Shown here piece by piece: positions 1 through 9,278 of a stretch of 64,000 nt of DNA. Made by a program: the position numbers and the translations under genes. How positions within the stretch are numbered: the stretch's first letter is position 1; each line of letters starts with the position of its first letter. Source of the DNA: Vibrio bathopelagicus (lineage in GTDB: Bacteria; Pseudomonadota; Gammaproteobacteria; Enterobacterales; Vibrionaceae); the NCBI RefSeq assembly GCF_014879975.1, contig NZ_CP062501.1, positions 1,426,001-1,490,000 on the forward strand. Direction: 5' to 3'. The notes under the pieces were generated by a model, which saw nothing but the letters and a program-made list of their open reading frames with translations, was not told the origin of the DNA and did not search any database.

Positions 1-642
1 TCACTGCACACCACTATGCGTAACATGCTCGACGATTTATTGGACTCATTTAATATCGACATCCAAAAATCCATTTTAAGACAACAAATTTCTGAGTTAC
101 CTAAACAAGAAGAGTCGCTACAACTGACTCTCGAATCTCTTGGTTTGACCTTCATGACTCTGGATAGAACAGATACCTTAAAGAAGATCATCGAAGCCAA
201 CGAGCTTGAGCCTGATAATCACTTTCTAATGTCGAGTCGTTATTTGTATGAACTTGCCGACATATTTCTATTGAAGTCTTCACAAAAAGAAAAACTGGTT
301 CAAAAACTTAACGACCGGTTCGGCAAGAAGCTTCTTTTAGCAGAGAACAGTCCAACCTCTTATCGAGTATACGATGCACTCGCCGCCTACTCGCTAACAC
401 AAGATAACCCCAGTGAAGCTGAGAGGTATATGACCTTAATACCGAGAAACGATTACAACGTCATGTCGATGATTATCTTAGCTAAATTAGAAGAGTCAAA
501 AGGCAACCCTGCTGCTGCTGAAGAGTTCTATTATGAAACCATTTTAGAGTCTGGCTATCCGGTTGTTTTGAAAATTGCACAAACCTTGTTCTTTAACAGC
601 AATATCTCTGAAATTGAATCTAAACTCGAAATAGTTGATTAG
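1..642 (+). CDS. TPR-like helical protein, probably 5'-partial
   Basis: The first ATG is at 16, but the frame is open to base 1, so the true start may lie outside the window. From 16 it encodes 208 residues, all predicted helical, with no signal peptide or membrane segment. Residues about 110-190 look like degenerate tetratricopeptide repeats (alternating Ala/Tyr/Leu pairs such as YDALAAYSL and AAEEFYYETIL). A hairpin with a short T-run follows at 646-670. It may be a scaffold or regulatory protein; I do not recognise a specific family. Confidence 0.6.
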   Translation, partial: SLHTTMRNMLDDLLDSFNIDIQKSILRQQISELPKQEESLQLTLESLGLTFMTLDRTDTLKKIIEANELEPDNHFLMSSRYLYELADIFLLKSSQKEKLVQKLNDRFGKKLLLAENSPTSYRVYDALAAYSLTQDNPSEAERYMTLIPRNDYNVMSMIILAKLEESKGNPAAAEEFYYETILESGYPVVLKIAQTLFFNSNISEIESKLEIVD

Positions 643-645
643 GAG

Positions 646-670
646 AAGCACCACCGAACGCAGTGCTTTT
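646..670 (+). terminator. Intrinsic terminator after the TPR-like gene
   Basis: AAGCAC (646-651) pairs with GTGCTT (663-668), and the run ends in TTTT. It directly follows the stop at 642. Confidence 0.55.
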
Positions 671-691
671 GTGCATTGGCTATATTGATTG

Positions 692-725
692 GCTAACTAA
701 TGCCTCCTACAAGGCGTTGGTTAGC
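692..725 (-). terminator. Stem-loop overlapping the pldA stop codon
   Basis: A 14-base stem (692-705 with 712-725, two G-U-type mismatches) encloses the pldA stop. There is no U-tract, so it could be a weak terminator or an RNA-stabilising 3' hairpin. Confidence 0.4.
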
Positions 726-1759
726 AAAATACCGACGCCAATTCGCTCGCTATTGTAGTCATAGTCAATCAAGCTTTCCCCATAACCTTTGTAGTACTGA
801 ACATACCCTTTAAGCCGCCCATACAGAGGAAAACTCATTGAGGTTTGAACGCCCCCGTACCCCGTATTAACGTTATAATGCCCAACCATTGATAGTTCGG
901 TATCGTCCCACTTATACACACCCGACAACTCGCCATGTCCCATATAATCTTCGATGTCTGGGTTGTCGTCACTGCTGCTTGATTCTGGTATGCGGTACCA
1001 AGGCTGAAAGTACACTGCGAAGGCATCTTCCATATAACCTACCCCAGCATAAACACGATTCCAGCTGCGGCTAAGTTCTTCAGTTCTGCCATTCGATTCA
1101 TGCTCAAGCCCAAAACGAGAAAACCAAACACCATTAGTTGACTCAATACCTAACGGAGTTTCATAAAAAATCTCAGGACGATAGTTTGTCTCTCTAAACG
1201 GTGCCGATATATCTGAAGAATACGCTTGCCAGAATGATTTGATAGTGAAACCAAAGTAGATTTTATCTTCTTGATTAAACACTCCCTTATCAGCCAAAGG
1301 TACTTTCATACTCAATTGAAGTTTCACTTCTTCGTCACTAAGATCGTCCGCTTTACCTCCAAACCGATCGCTGCTATATGGCTCAGTATTGACGTTCGTC
1401 ATGTGGGTAACAGGCAAAATGTAGTTCAAGCGATAAGGCGTTATGACAAAAGGGTTGTCCTCTGTTGTGTATTCCAGCTTTAACCGAGAAACTTTCTGTT
1501 CCGGTGAACGAGTAGCTGTTTTGTCTACATCTTCCTGACTTTTCGCACTAACATCGACCTCTGAACTGAACGACGTACACTGCTGTTTCAACCACTCAAT
1601 ATTTTGCTGATTTGTCGCTTTTGTAAGCGAATCTAAAATACATTGTTGGTAGTCGTTCTCCTCCGCATGAGCCTGAACACTGACACAACAAGCTAGCATG
1701 AGTGAGCTCAACTTCAGATATGAGGTGCTACTACTCGGCTTATCTTGTCGACTACTCAT
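707..1759 (-). CDS. pldA: Outer membrane phospholipase A (OMPLA)
   Basis: Calcium-dependent outer-membrane phospholipase A1/A2 that removes misplaced phospholipids from the outer leaflet. Residues about 14-32 form a signal peptide ending AHA. The catalytic triad is visible as H220, S222 (HESNGR) and N234 (SRSWNR), with the same spacing as H142/S144/N156 in E. coli PldA. The C-terminal barrel strands carry the family motif YYKGYGESLIDYD. At 350 residues it is longer than the E. coli enzyme (289); the extra part is a polar segment at about residues 34-95 that contains two Cys. It overlaps the upstream lipoprotein gene by 8 bases, so the two are probably cotranscribed. Confidence 0.93.
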   Translation of the reverse strand: MSSRQDKPSSSTSYLKLSSLMLACCVSVQAHAEENDYQQCILDSLTKATNQQNIEWLKQQCTSFSSEVDVSAKSQEDVDKTATRSPEQKVSRLKLEYTTEDNPFVITPYRLNYILPVTHMTNVNTEPYSSDRFGGKADDLSDEEVKLQLSMKVPLADKGVFNQEDKIYFGFTIKSFWQAYSSDISAPFRETNYRPEIFYETPLGIESTNGVWFSRFGLEHESNGRTEELSRSWNRVYAGVGYMEDAFAVYFQPWYRIPESSSSDDNPDIEDYMGHGELSGVYKWDDTELSMVGHYNVNTGYGGVQTSMSFPLYGRLKGYVQYYKGYGESLIDYDYNSERIGVGILLTNAL

Positions 1760-2444
1760 CTCGCTTGCCTTGGTTTTTATTTAAGTAAGCAACTTCAAAA
1801 GCAAAGTCGACAGCTTGCTTGGTAATTTGCTCGATGTTCTTACCTAGCATCTCGATTGTGATCTCTGATTTATCATTTTCGAGAACACCATTGTTATTAA
1901 CCACGAATATACGACGACCAATAAGTTCAGACGACTCATGAACCTTCAAGTCAACGCTAGCAATTATGCGTATGGAGCGATCTCTCGTTCCCGCAGCATA
2001 TTTTATTGCACCAATCACTGTCCCAACAGGAATGACTTCTGTAAGACGTAAATCCTCTGGGATGTCTTCAATCCCATACAGCATGATGCTGATGTCTAAC
2101 TCATTATTTTCCAAAATTTGGTTCTTATAGCCCTGAAGTTTCTCAGCCAGCTTTTTATCCACCTGCTTCGCAATTTCCGCTTTAAACTGAGACTGAACTT
2201 GCTGAGATACTTGTTTATCTACCCCTGTCTTTTTGATTCCGACCGTTTCGAACTTAAATTCATTAAAATGCATGGATGTACTGTCCTTAGCTATCCAAGA
2301 CATCCCCGCCATGTCGTCATCAAACTGGCTATCAACAAAGTAATGATCTGAGTCGACGCTTTTGATTTCTTCTTTATTCGGTACCGAGCTAGCACAGCCA
2401 ACCGTGAACAACGCAAGTAGTGGGTATAAGTAATGTAGTTTCAT
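1752..2444 (-). CDS. Predicted lipoprotein cotranscribed with pldA
   Basis: I chose the ATG at 2444 over the upstream in-frame ATG at 2477: it has an AGAGG ribosome site just upstream and begins directly with a lipoprotein signal, with the lipobox LFTVGCAS putting the lipidated Cys at residue 17. The mature part (about 213 residues) mixes beta strands with a long charged helix (VSQQVQSQFKAEIAKQVDKKL). No family recognised. The 8-base overlap with pldA suggests a shared role in outer-membrane lipid homeostasis, which is inference. Confidence 0.75.
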   Translation of the reverse strand: MKLHYLYPLLALFTVGCASSVPNKEEIKSVDSDHYFVDSQFDDDMAGMSWIAKDSTSMHFNEFKFETVGIKKTGVDKQVSQQVQSQFKAEIAKQVDKKLAEKLQGYKNQILENNELDISIMLYGIEDIPEDLRLTEVIPVGTVIGAIKYAAGTRDRSIRIIASVDLKVHESSELIGRRIFVVNNNGVLENDKSEITIEMLGKNIEQITKQAVDFAFEVAYLNKNQGKRDE

Positions 2445-2474
2445 GTGAACCTCTAATTTCCTGAATTTTGAGTG

Positions 2475-2516
2475 CACGAATCCCTAAGCGGTCAGGCTCA
2501 TAAATTGGGATTCGTG
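2475..2516. other. Perfect 10-bp hairpin between the RND gene and the lipoprotein gene
   Basis: CACGAATCCC (2475-2484) and GGGATTCGTG (2507-2516) are exact inverted repeats separated by 22 bases. They lie between two co-directional minus-strand genes. There is no U-tract, so this may be a processing signal, an operator or a weak terminator. Confidence 0.4.
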
Positions 2517-2587
2517 ACGATTAAGTTTTCGTGTTAGTGGATTGTTTTACTGATTAGCTTTTCGTGATATCTAAATTTTCACGCTGA

Positions 2588-5500
2588 CTAAGCATCTTGT
2601 TCCTGTCCTGTATGGTCGGCTGCTAAGTAGGTGTAAACGGTTGGTACCACAAACAACGTAAACAGCGTGCCGATTGACATACCAACAGTAATCACCAAGC
2701 CAATCGAGAATCGACTTTGAGCCCCTGCACCACTTGCTATCAGCAGCGGCACAACACCCACGACCATGGCTGCAGTTGTCATCAATACAGGCCGCATTCG
2801 CACTGTGGCTGAACGGATTGCCGCCTCACGACGACTGCACTTCAATTCTTGTTGAATCTGATTTGCAAACTCAACAATCAAGATTCCGTGTTTACTGATG
2901 AGTCCGATTAAGGTCACCAATCCAACTTCGGTGTAGATGTTGAGCGTATCAATGCCCAAATACAGTGGCATTAAGGCACCAAAGATCGACAGCGGCACAC
3001 TGGTGAGTACCACCATCGGATCGCGTAAGCTTTCGAACTGCGCTGCCAAAACTAAGTAGATAATCACCAAGGCTAAGAAGAACGTCGTTACTAATGATGA
3101 CCCTTCTTGCAAGAACTGACGTAGCTGCCCAGAAGTATCCGTGCTGTAAGACTTAGGTAATATCTGCGCAGCGCCCTCTTCCATCACTTGGTAAGCTTCA
3201 CCAATACTGATCCCCGGCACCATTTTCGCTTCAATCATGGCGCTGTTTAGCTGTTGGAACTGATCCACTTTCGAAGGCTGTACCGACTGGCTAATCTCGA
3301 TTAAAGACGCTAGTGGAACCATTTCGCCTGTATTCGAGCGTACGTGGTAATTCTTCAAATCATCCCAAGAGTTACGGTTCTCGTTCGGTACTTGCGTGAT
3401 AACCTGATAGCTGCGTTGATCCATCGAGAAGTAGTTCACGAAGCCTTCACTAATAAAGCGAGACAGCACGGTACCGATGTCCTGAGCACTCACATTCATT
3501 TGCGCCGCTTTATCACGGTCAATTTTGATCTCAACTTGTGGTTTATTGAAGTTAAGATCGCTCTGCACGTAGATAAACTTACCGCTCTTCTGTGCATACT
3601 CTTTTAGTTGTTCAGCGTACTGATAAAGATCCTGATACGAGCCAGTTGGCGTCTTCAATACCATTTGGAATGGCAAGCCTTGTGGTGTGCCTGGTAAGTC
3701 TGGTGGTGAGAAAGTATACACCTGCAAACCTGGTAAGACCGAACTCTCTTTTTGGAAGCGCTGCATCACCTCTTTTGCCGTTGCTTCGCGAGAGTCCCAA
3801 TCTTTCAATACGCCTAAACCAAAGAACGCATTGTTGTGCATGTAACCGTTGTCTAGCATGGTCATTTCCACTTCATCGTTCTTTCCGATGGCGTCGATGA
3901 GAGCCGGAGTAAAGTGACGAATATAATCCGTATTGGCTTGAGCAGGACCTTGCCCCATAACAATCATTACGCCCTGATCTTCTTCAGGTGCCAGCTCAGA
4001 AGCGGTATTCATAAACATAAACACCAAGCTGATCAGCAATGTTCCGACCACTGGCCAGATATAAACTCGGTTATTAAGCACATGCTCAAGTACCTTTCGG
4101 TAACGCTCTGTTACACCAGCAATAACAACATCAATTTTCTTAACCAGTTTTCCATCCAATACCGACTTGTTGAGCAGCTTTGAACACATCATCGGCGTCA
4201 GTGTAAGTGCGATAAAACCTGAAATCAGAACAGAGCCCGCCAAGGTGAAAGCAAACTCGGTAAACAACTTACCGGTCAAACCGCCCATGAAACCGATTGG
4301 TGCATACACCGCGGCTAAAGTGATGGTCATCGCAATAACAGAACCTGCGATTTCACGCGCACTGTCGATCGCAGCTTTGATTGGGCTGGTGCCATCTTCT
4401 AGGTGACGGAAGGTGTTCTCCACCACCACAATCGCATCATCAACCACCAAAGAGATCGCAAGAACCATCGCCAATAACGTCAACAGGTTAATACTGAAAC
4501 CCATGCTCAACATGAAAAACATCGAGCCAATTAGAGACAACGGAATCGTCACTAACGGTATTAACATCGCACGCATAGAACCGAGGAACGCAAAGATAAC
4601 GATCACAACAATCAGAGCCGCTTCCATCAGCGTTTTTGCTACTTCATCAATCGATGTCTCAATGAACTTGGTCGAGTCATACACTACATCTGCTTTCATA
4701 CCATCTGGTAAGCCAGCTTCAATCTGAGGTAATACTTTGTAAATACCTTCAACCACGGTCAGAGGGTTAGACGTTGCAGTATTGCTTATCGCAGTAGCAA
4801 CCGTCGTCACACCATTAAACTCAACGTCTGAGTCATAAGTCGCCGCGCCTAGTTCCACGGTGGCAACGTCTTTCAAATGCACCAGTTGTCCGTCATGCGC
4901 TTTGAGCGACATGTTTTTAAAGTCTTCTACAGAGCTAGAATCGGTATGAGCATTGATATCGACTTCGATATAAGGGTTTTGTAATTTACCCGCGGCGCTA
5001 ACGATGTTGTTTGCTCGCAACGCGTTTTGTACATCAGTAGCGGTCAAACCATAAGACGCCAACTTTTGAGGTTTTAGCCAGATACGCATCGCGAAATCTT
5101 GTTGGCCCAACATATCGACTTTAGATACACCCTCTACGGTTGAGAAGGTCGGCTTCACCACTCGGCTGACATAGTCTGACACCTGCTCTGTTTTCAGCGT
5201 ATCACTTGAGAAAGAGACATATAAAATTGGCGATTGAGATGTCGATTTAAGAATGCTCGGATCCAATACCCCAGAAGGCAGCTTGTATTTCACTTGCTGC
5301 ACCAGAGACAAAATCTCTGTCAGCGCGCCGTCTGATGGGTAACCCAGTTTCAAGTACACTGTAATGACCGATTTACCCAAGGCACTGTCTGATGTCATGT
5401 AGTCAATGCCCGCAGTTTGGGCGATTTCAGCCTGCAACGGCTGGGTAACATAACCTTGCACGCTCGATGCACTAGCACCGGGATAGCTGGTGGTAACGGT

Positions 5501-5635
5501 AATCACACCCGTTTCAATTTCTGGGTATTGGCGCACTTGCAGCGAGGTAAAGGCCTTTAGACCTAACACCAACAACACAAGGCTTAATACCGTCGCCAAA
5601 ACCGGACGTTTGATAAATACATCAGTAAATGTCAT
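2588..5635 (-). CDS. RND (HAE1 family) efflux pump, inner-membrane permease
   Basis: Proton-driven multidrug exporter subunit of the AcrB/MexB type, 1015 residues, which is slightly shorter than AcrB. It has the N-terminal TM1 motif FIKRPVLATVLSL, the periplasmic porter repeat start (VRQYPEIETGVITVTTSYPGA), the paired Asp of TM4 (LVVDDAIVVVENTF) for proton transfer, and the second-half motif GLISKHGILIVEFAN. It lies 9 bases downstream of the adaptor gene, forming a two-gene operon without its own outer-membrane channel, so it probably uses a TolC homologue encoded elsewhere. Substrates cannot be read from sequence. Confidence 0.93.
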   Translation of the reverse strand: MTFTDVFIKRPVLATVLSLVLLVLGLKAFTSLQVRQYPEIETGVITVTTSYPGASASSVQGYVTQPLQAEIAQTAGIDYMTSDSALGKSVITVYLKLGYPSDGALTEILSLVQQVKYKLPSGVLDPSILKSTSQSPILYVSFSSDTLKTEQVSDYVSRVVKPTFSTVEGVSKVDMLGQQDFAMRIWLKPQKLASYGLTATDVQNALRANNIVSAAGKLQNPYIEVDINAHTDSSSVEDFKNMSLKAHDGQLVHLKDVATVELGAATYDSDVEFNGVTTVATAISNTATSNPLTVVEGIYKVLPQIEAGLPDGMKADVVYDSTKFIETSIDEVAKTLMEAALIVVIVIFAFLGSMRAMLIPLVTIPLSLIGSMFFMLSMGFSINLLTLLAMVLAISLVVDDAIVVVENTFRHLEDGTSPIKAAIDSAREIAGSVIAMTITLAAVYAPIGFMGGLTGKLFTEFAFTLAGSVLISGFIALTLTPMMCSKLLNKSVLDGKLVKKIDVVIAGVTERYRKVLEHVLNNRVYIWPVVGTLLISLVFMFMNTASELAPEEDQGVMIVMGQGPAQANTDYIRHFTPALIDAIGKNDEVEMTMLDNGYMHNNAFFGLGVLKDWDSREATAKEVMQRFQKESSVLPGLQVYTFSPPDLPGTPQGLPFQMVLKTPTGSYQDLYQYAEQLKEYAQKSGKFIYVQSDLNFNKPQVEIKIDRDKAAQMNVSAQDIGTVLSRFISEGFVNYFSMDQRSYQVITQVPNENRNSWDDLKNYHVRSNTGEMVPLASLIEISQSVQPSKVDQFQQLNSAMIEAKMVPGISIGEAYQVMEEGAAQILPKSYSTDTSGQLRQFLQEGSSLVTTFFLALVIIYLVLAAQFESLRDPMVVLTSVPLSIFGALMPLYLGIDTLNIYTEVGLVTLIGLISKHGILIVEFANQIQQELKCSRREAAIRSATVRMRPVLMTTAAMVVGVVPLLIASGAGAQSRFSIGLVITVGMSIGTLFTLFVVPTVYTYLAADHTGQEQDA

Positions 5636-5644
5636 GGGAGTATC

Positions 5645-6835
5645 CTATTTACTTGGCTTAGTATTGGTAACAAGAGGTCGTTGATTGTTCACTAAAACCA
5701 GACCGCCGTTTTTAAGCTGATGTTGATTCGATGTCACCACCACGTCGCCCTCCTTTAAACCAGAAATAACACCCACATAACCCCCCTGTTTCGGGCCAAT
5801 TTCAACAGTACGTTGCACCACTTTGTATTCATAAAATGGTGTATCTGCTTTCTCTGAACCTTGGCTGCTTGAATCTTTGTCGTCAGAGCTTGCGCTGCCA
5901 GAATTCGTACTCACTTGTTTTGTTGATGTATCAAGAACAAATACAGTATCGCCAGACAAGGTGTAGCTGATCGCGACTGAAGGCACACTGATCACCGAAG
6001 TTGAATCTGAAGTGGTCAGCGTGGCATCCACATACATTCCCGATTCCAACGGAACAGGTTGAGTCGTTACCGCGCGCAATTCGATATTGTGAGTATTGGC
6101 ATCTGAGCTTGGTTCAATCGCCGTAATCGTTGCGTGATACTCAGCATCGTTAGCTGCGTCAGATTCAAACTTGAGATCCTGCCCCACTTTCACACTGTGA
6201 AGATAAAGCTCAGAAATAGAAAAATCGACATACTGTTGAGAGCTATCTTCAAGGTCAACAATCGCTGTGCTTGAGTTAATAAAGTCACCCACGTCAACAT
6301 TTCTAATTCCAACATTGCCAGAGAAAGGCGCTTTAACTTTCATGTATTCAACCTGAGTAGAGATGTACTCGAGTTTCGCAGATTCAGCATTAAATTGAGC
6401 TGCAAGTTTATCTACCGAATTCTGAGAGACGCTATTATTTTTAAGTAGCTTTTTATTTCTTTTCAATTCCGTTCTTGCTAATTCAACTTTCGCTAACTGG
6501 CTTTTATGATTAGCTTTTAATAAAGCGTCATCTAATTTAATGAGAACATCATCTTTATTGACAAATTGACCCGATTTAAAAAGCACATCTTTTATTTGTC
6601 CTGACATTTGGCTTGTCAGATTTATCGATTGGTTTGCATGAATGTTACCTATCACTTGCAAAGTCTCATTCCAAACTTCTTTATTTACTAATTCTGTTGT
6701 TACAGATGTCGCTGGTAATTTAAAACTTGCTACCTTTTCTTTTATTATTTCGCTTTTCACATAATGAAAGCCAAATACAAAAGACAATAATATAAATAGA
6801 GCTGACCCGACAATTACGCCTTTATACTTACTCAT
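5645..6835 (-). CDS. RND periplasmic adaptor (membrane fusion protein, HlyD/MexE-like)
   Basis: Links the RND permease to the outer-membrane channel. Residues 7-25 form one N-terminal membrane anchor. A lipoyl/barrel-sandwich half (QMSGQIKDVLFKSGQ) and a coiled-coil hairpin at about 105-165 follow, then the second lipoyl half (MKVKAPFSGNVGIRNVDVGDFI) and a beta-barrel. Residues about 305-330 are a Ser/Asp/Gly-rich insertion in the membrane-proximal domain that is unusual for the family and looks like a flexible linker. It is the first gene of the operon with the permease. Confidence 0.92.
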   Translation of the reverse strand: MSKYKGVIVGSALFILLSFVFGFHYVKSEIIKEKVASFKLPATSVTTELVNKEVWNETLQVIGNIHANQSINLTSQMSGQIKDVLFKSGQFVNKDDVLIKLDDALLKANHKSQLAKVELARTELKRNKKLLKNNSVSQNSVDKLAAQFNAESAKLEYISTQVEYMKVKAPFSGNVGIRNVDVGDFINSSTAIVDLEDSSQQYVDFSISELYLHSVKVGQDLKFESDAANDAEYHATITAIEPSSDANTHNIELRAVTTQPVPLESGMYVDATLTTSDSTSVISVPSVAISYTLSGDTVFVLDTSTKQVSTNSGSASSDDKDSSSQGSEKADTPFYEYKVVQRTVEIGPKQGGYVGVISGLKEGDVVVTSNQHQLKNGGLVLVNNQRPLVTNTKPSK

Positions 6836-7080
6836 GTGTTCACCTTGTGTTTAAAGTCCGGCTATTCTATCTATCGACACCGTCAATAAATCAAACTCAT
6901 ATAACATCGAAGTAAAGCTATATAAAATAAAAATAAAACCAACAGATACAAGAAGTTGCTAAGTCTTTATCAAGTAAAAGTCATTTTATCCCTTTATGTC
7001 GATTTTATTTGAACATGATTTATATTCCCACTCGATAGATATAATCCTCATCGTTCCTTAAACAACTAACTGAGATTAAT

Positions 7081-7353
7081 ATGTCTAATCAAGAACACCA
7101 CACGAAAGTCGCTATTAAAGAAAAAATGAAACGTGTATATGGTGAAGAAGTCGACCATAAACATAACAAGGATCATCTAGAATATAGAGCGCATCAGCCT
7201 TCTCATTCAGGCCAGCCACATGGCGGAGAACCTGAAGGTCATAAGCATTTAGTTAATCACCATCCAGATGGTCATCATAATAAGCATCACAAAGATAAAA
7301 CCCGTGACCATAAAAAGGCTTCACGATTACACCATAAGAAACACAACTCTTAG
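7081..7353 (+). CDS. Histidine-rich small protein
   Basis: Ninety residues of which about 20 are His, in clusters such as NHHPDGHHNKHHKDK, with many Lys and Asp; no Cys, signal peptide or hydrophobic core. The composition suggests a soluble, probably disordered, divalent-metal (Zn/Ni/Cu) binder or buffer. It has its own spacer on both sides (245 bp upstream, 94 bp downstream), and the His-rich translation and clean ATG argue for a real gene. No family recognised. A link to the RND pair upstream or aspT downstream is not evident. Confidence 0.7.
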   Translation: MSNQEHHTKVAIKEKMKRVYGEEVDHKHNKDHLEYRAHQPSHSGQPHGGEPEGHKHLVNHHPDGHHNKHHKDKTRDHKKASRLHHKKHNS

Positions 7354-7447
7354 GTTGAATAACTACAGATAACGAAAACACTCTGTAATTTAACATCAAC
7401 ATATTATTAATTATGAAATATAAAAACTATTTCATTAAAGGTTTATC

Positions 7448-9166
7448 ATGTCATTTATTATTGAACAATTAAGAGACTATCCGTTTATAGCTCTATTCCT
7501 ATCATTAGGATTTGGTTACTTAATCGGTAAAATTAAAATCGGTAAGTTTGAATTAGGTGGAATCGCAGGTTCACTTTTGGTTGCAGTAGGGCTTGGTCAA
7601 ATCGGCGGAATCGCGATTTCCAACGAAGTAAAAAGCATCTTCTTTGCGTTATTTATATTCGTGGTAGGTTACAACGGCGGACCGCAGTTTTTCTCATCAT
7701 TCCGCCTTTCATCATTAACACGCTTATTCGCTTCATTCGTGATGACGTTTGTAGGATTGGTAACGGTTGTGTTGCTCTCTAAATGGGCAGGACTAGACAA
7801 AGGTTTAGCGGCAGGTCTTGCGGCGGGTGGTTTAACACAATCAGCAATCATTGGTACTGCAGGTAACGCTATTGATCAGCTCAACCTCGCGCCCGATGTA
7901 ACTTCAACACTCAAAACAAATGTAGCTGTAGGTTACTCGATCACATACATCTTCGGCTCTCTTGGCCCTATCTTGATGATGTCACTCATCCCTATGGTAA
8001 TGGGCTGGAACATCACTAAAGAAGCGAAAAAGCTCGCAGAAAAAATGGGCTCTGGTAGCAAGCAACTCAATGAAGGCGAGTTCTCGGCATTAAACCGTGT
8101 GTCTTCTCGCGCTTATCAGGTCACGGCAAATTCGATGTTCGTGGGTAAAAGCGTTGTTGAACTAGAAGAAGCGTTCGATTCTGACCTAACGATTGAAGCC
8201 ATCTACCGCCCATATGAAAATTCAGATTCAACGTTAGACATAACAAAGAACCCTATTTTAGCTGCCGACGACAAAGTCTACCTGACAGGCCTCACGCAAA
8301 CCTTTCCAAAAGTGACCTCTCTTGGTATCGAGCTTGGCGAATTTAGCGAAGAAACCAATGTTGTTCATACGCAGAAGAAAGTCGTACTCACTAACAAAAA
8401 GTTAGCGGGTATCACGCTACGCAAGCTTCATGATGAAACCAACGCACGCATTCGTCGTGGTGTTTACATTACTCAACTGTCACGTATGGGCCATGACATT
8501 TCAACATTACCAGAGACCGAACTGCACCTAGGCGACGAAATCACACTCGTCGGCCAGAAAGACGATCTTGCCAAAGTCGAGAAGAAAATTGGCTATAACA
8601 GCCCACTTCCAAGTGTGACTGATTTTGTAACCATGTCCTTCGGTATGGTGTTGGGTTATCTGATCGGTGAAATTGGTTTTACGATTGGCGGCTCCCACAT
8701 CGCACTGGGCTCTGGTTTAGGCTGCTTGGTCTCTGGGCTTTTGGTTGGCTACTTAAGAATGCGCACACCACGCATGGGCAGCATTAACCATGGCGCAGCT
8801 AATTTCATGCAAACCTTTGGCCTTGCTGTGTTCGTTGCCGTTGTTGGTATCAACGCTGGCGCTCCAGCACTGACTGCAATCAAAGAGAATGGCGTAACCC
8901 TGCTGCTACTTGGTGTGTTAGTAACACTTATTCCTCAGATACTTACGTTCCTATTCAACTACTACGTGCTGAAAATTAAGAACCCAGTAGAAGCCCTAGC
9001 TGTTGTCGCAGGTAGCCGCAGCGCTAACCCAGCATTCGCGTCGCTTCTAGAAAAAACACAGAACAGCACACCTGTACCGAGTTTCACCATGACTTACGCG
9101 GTTGCCAATATTTTCCTCACTTTATGGGGGCCAATTATCGTCAACCTAATTACCAAAATTTCTTAG
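7448..9166 (+). CDS. aspT: Aspartate:alanine antiporter AspT
   Basis: Electrogenic exchanger importing aspartate and exporting alanine (AAEx family), 572 residues. Two halves of about five membrane segments each (residues 10-180 and 395-570) flank two cytoplasmic TrkA-C/RCK-C domains (about 205-385). The repeat half begins with PFIALFLSLGFGYLIGKIKIG; the second half has the matching GSRSANPAF segment. Followed by aspD, so the pair forms the decarboxylation cycle that generates proton motive force and alkalinises the cytoplasm. Confidence 0.92.
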   Translation: MSFIIEQLRDYPFIALFLSLGFGYLIGKIKIGKFELGGIAGSLLVAVGLGQIGGIAISNEVKSIFFALFIFVVGYNGGPQFFSSFRLSSLTRLFASFVMTFVGLVTVVLLSKWAGLDKGLAAGLAAGGLTQSAIIGTAGNAIDQLNLAPDVTSTLKTNVAVGYSITYIFGSLGPILMMSLIPMVMGWNITKEAKKLAEKMGSGSKQLNEGEFSALNRVSSRAYQVTANSMFVGKSVVELEEAFDSDLTIEAIYRPYENSDSTLDITKNPILAADDKVYLTGLTQTFPKVTSLGIELGEFSEETNVVHTQKKVVLTNKKLAGITLRKLHDETNARIRRGVYITQLSRMGHDISTLPETELHLGDEITLVGQKDDLAKVEKKIGYNSPLPSVTDFVTMSFGMVLGYLIGEIGFTIGGSHIALGSGLGCLVSGLLVGYLRMRTPRMGSINHGAANFMQTFGLAVFVAVVGINAGAPALTAIKENGVTLLLLGVLVTLIPQILTFLFNYYVLKIKNPVEALAVVAGSRSANPAFASLLEKTQNSTPVPSFTMTYAVANIFLTLWGPIIVNLITKIS

Positions 9167-9223
9167 AACAACCGCTCGTTGAAGAGAACAACCGCTTGTT
9201 CAAGAGCACACCTCTTGAACAAG
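9165..9223 (+). repeat. Tandem repeat and perfect hairpin in the aspT-aspD gap
   Basis: Two near-identical copies of a 21-base unit starting AGAACAACCGCT (9165-9185 and 9185-9206) run into a perfect 12-bp stem (9195-9206 with 9212-9223, 5-base loop). No U-tract follows, so it is more likely an mRNA-processing or translation-balancing element between aspT and aspD than a terminator. Confidence 0.5.
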
Positions 9224-9278
9224 AACCAAACACTTAATCAACGCATTATCAAATCACAGAATTTAAAGAGAAAAGTCT

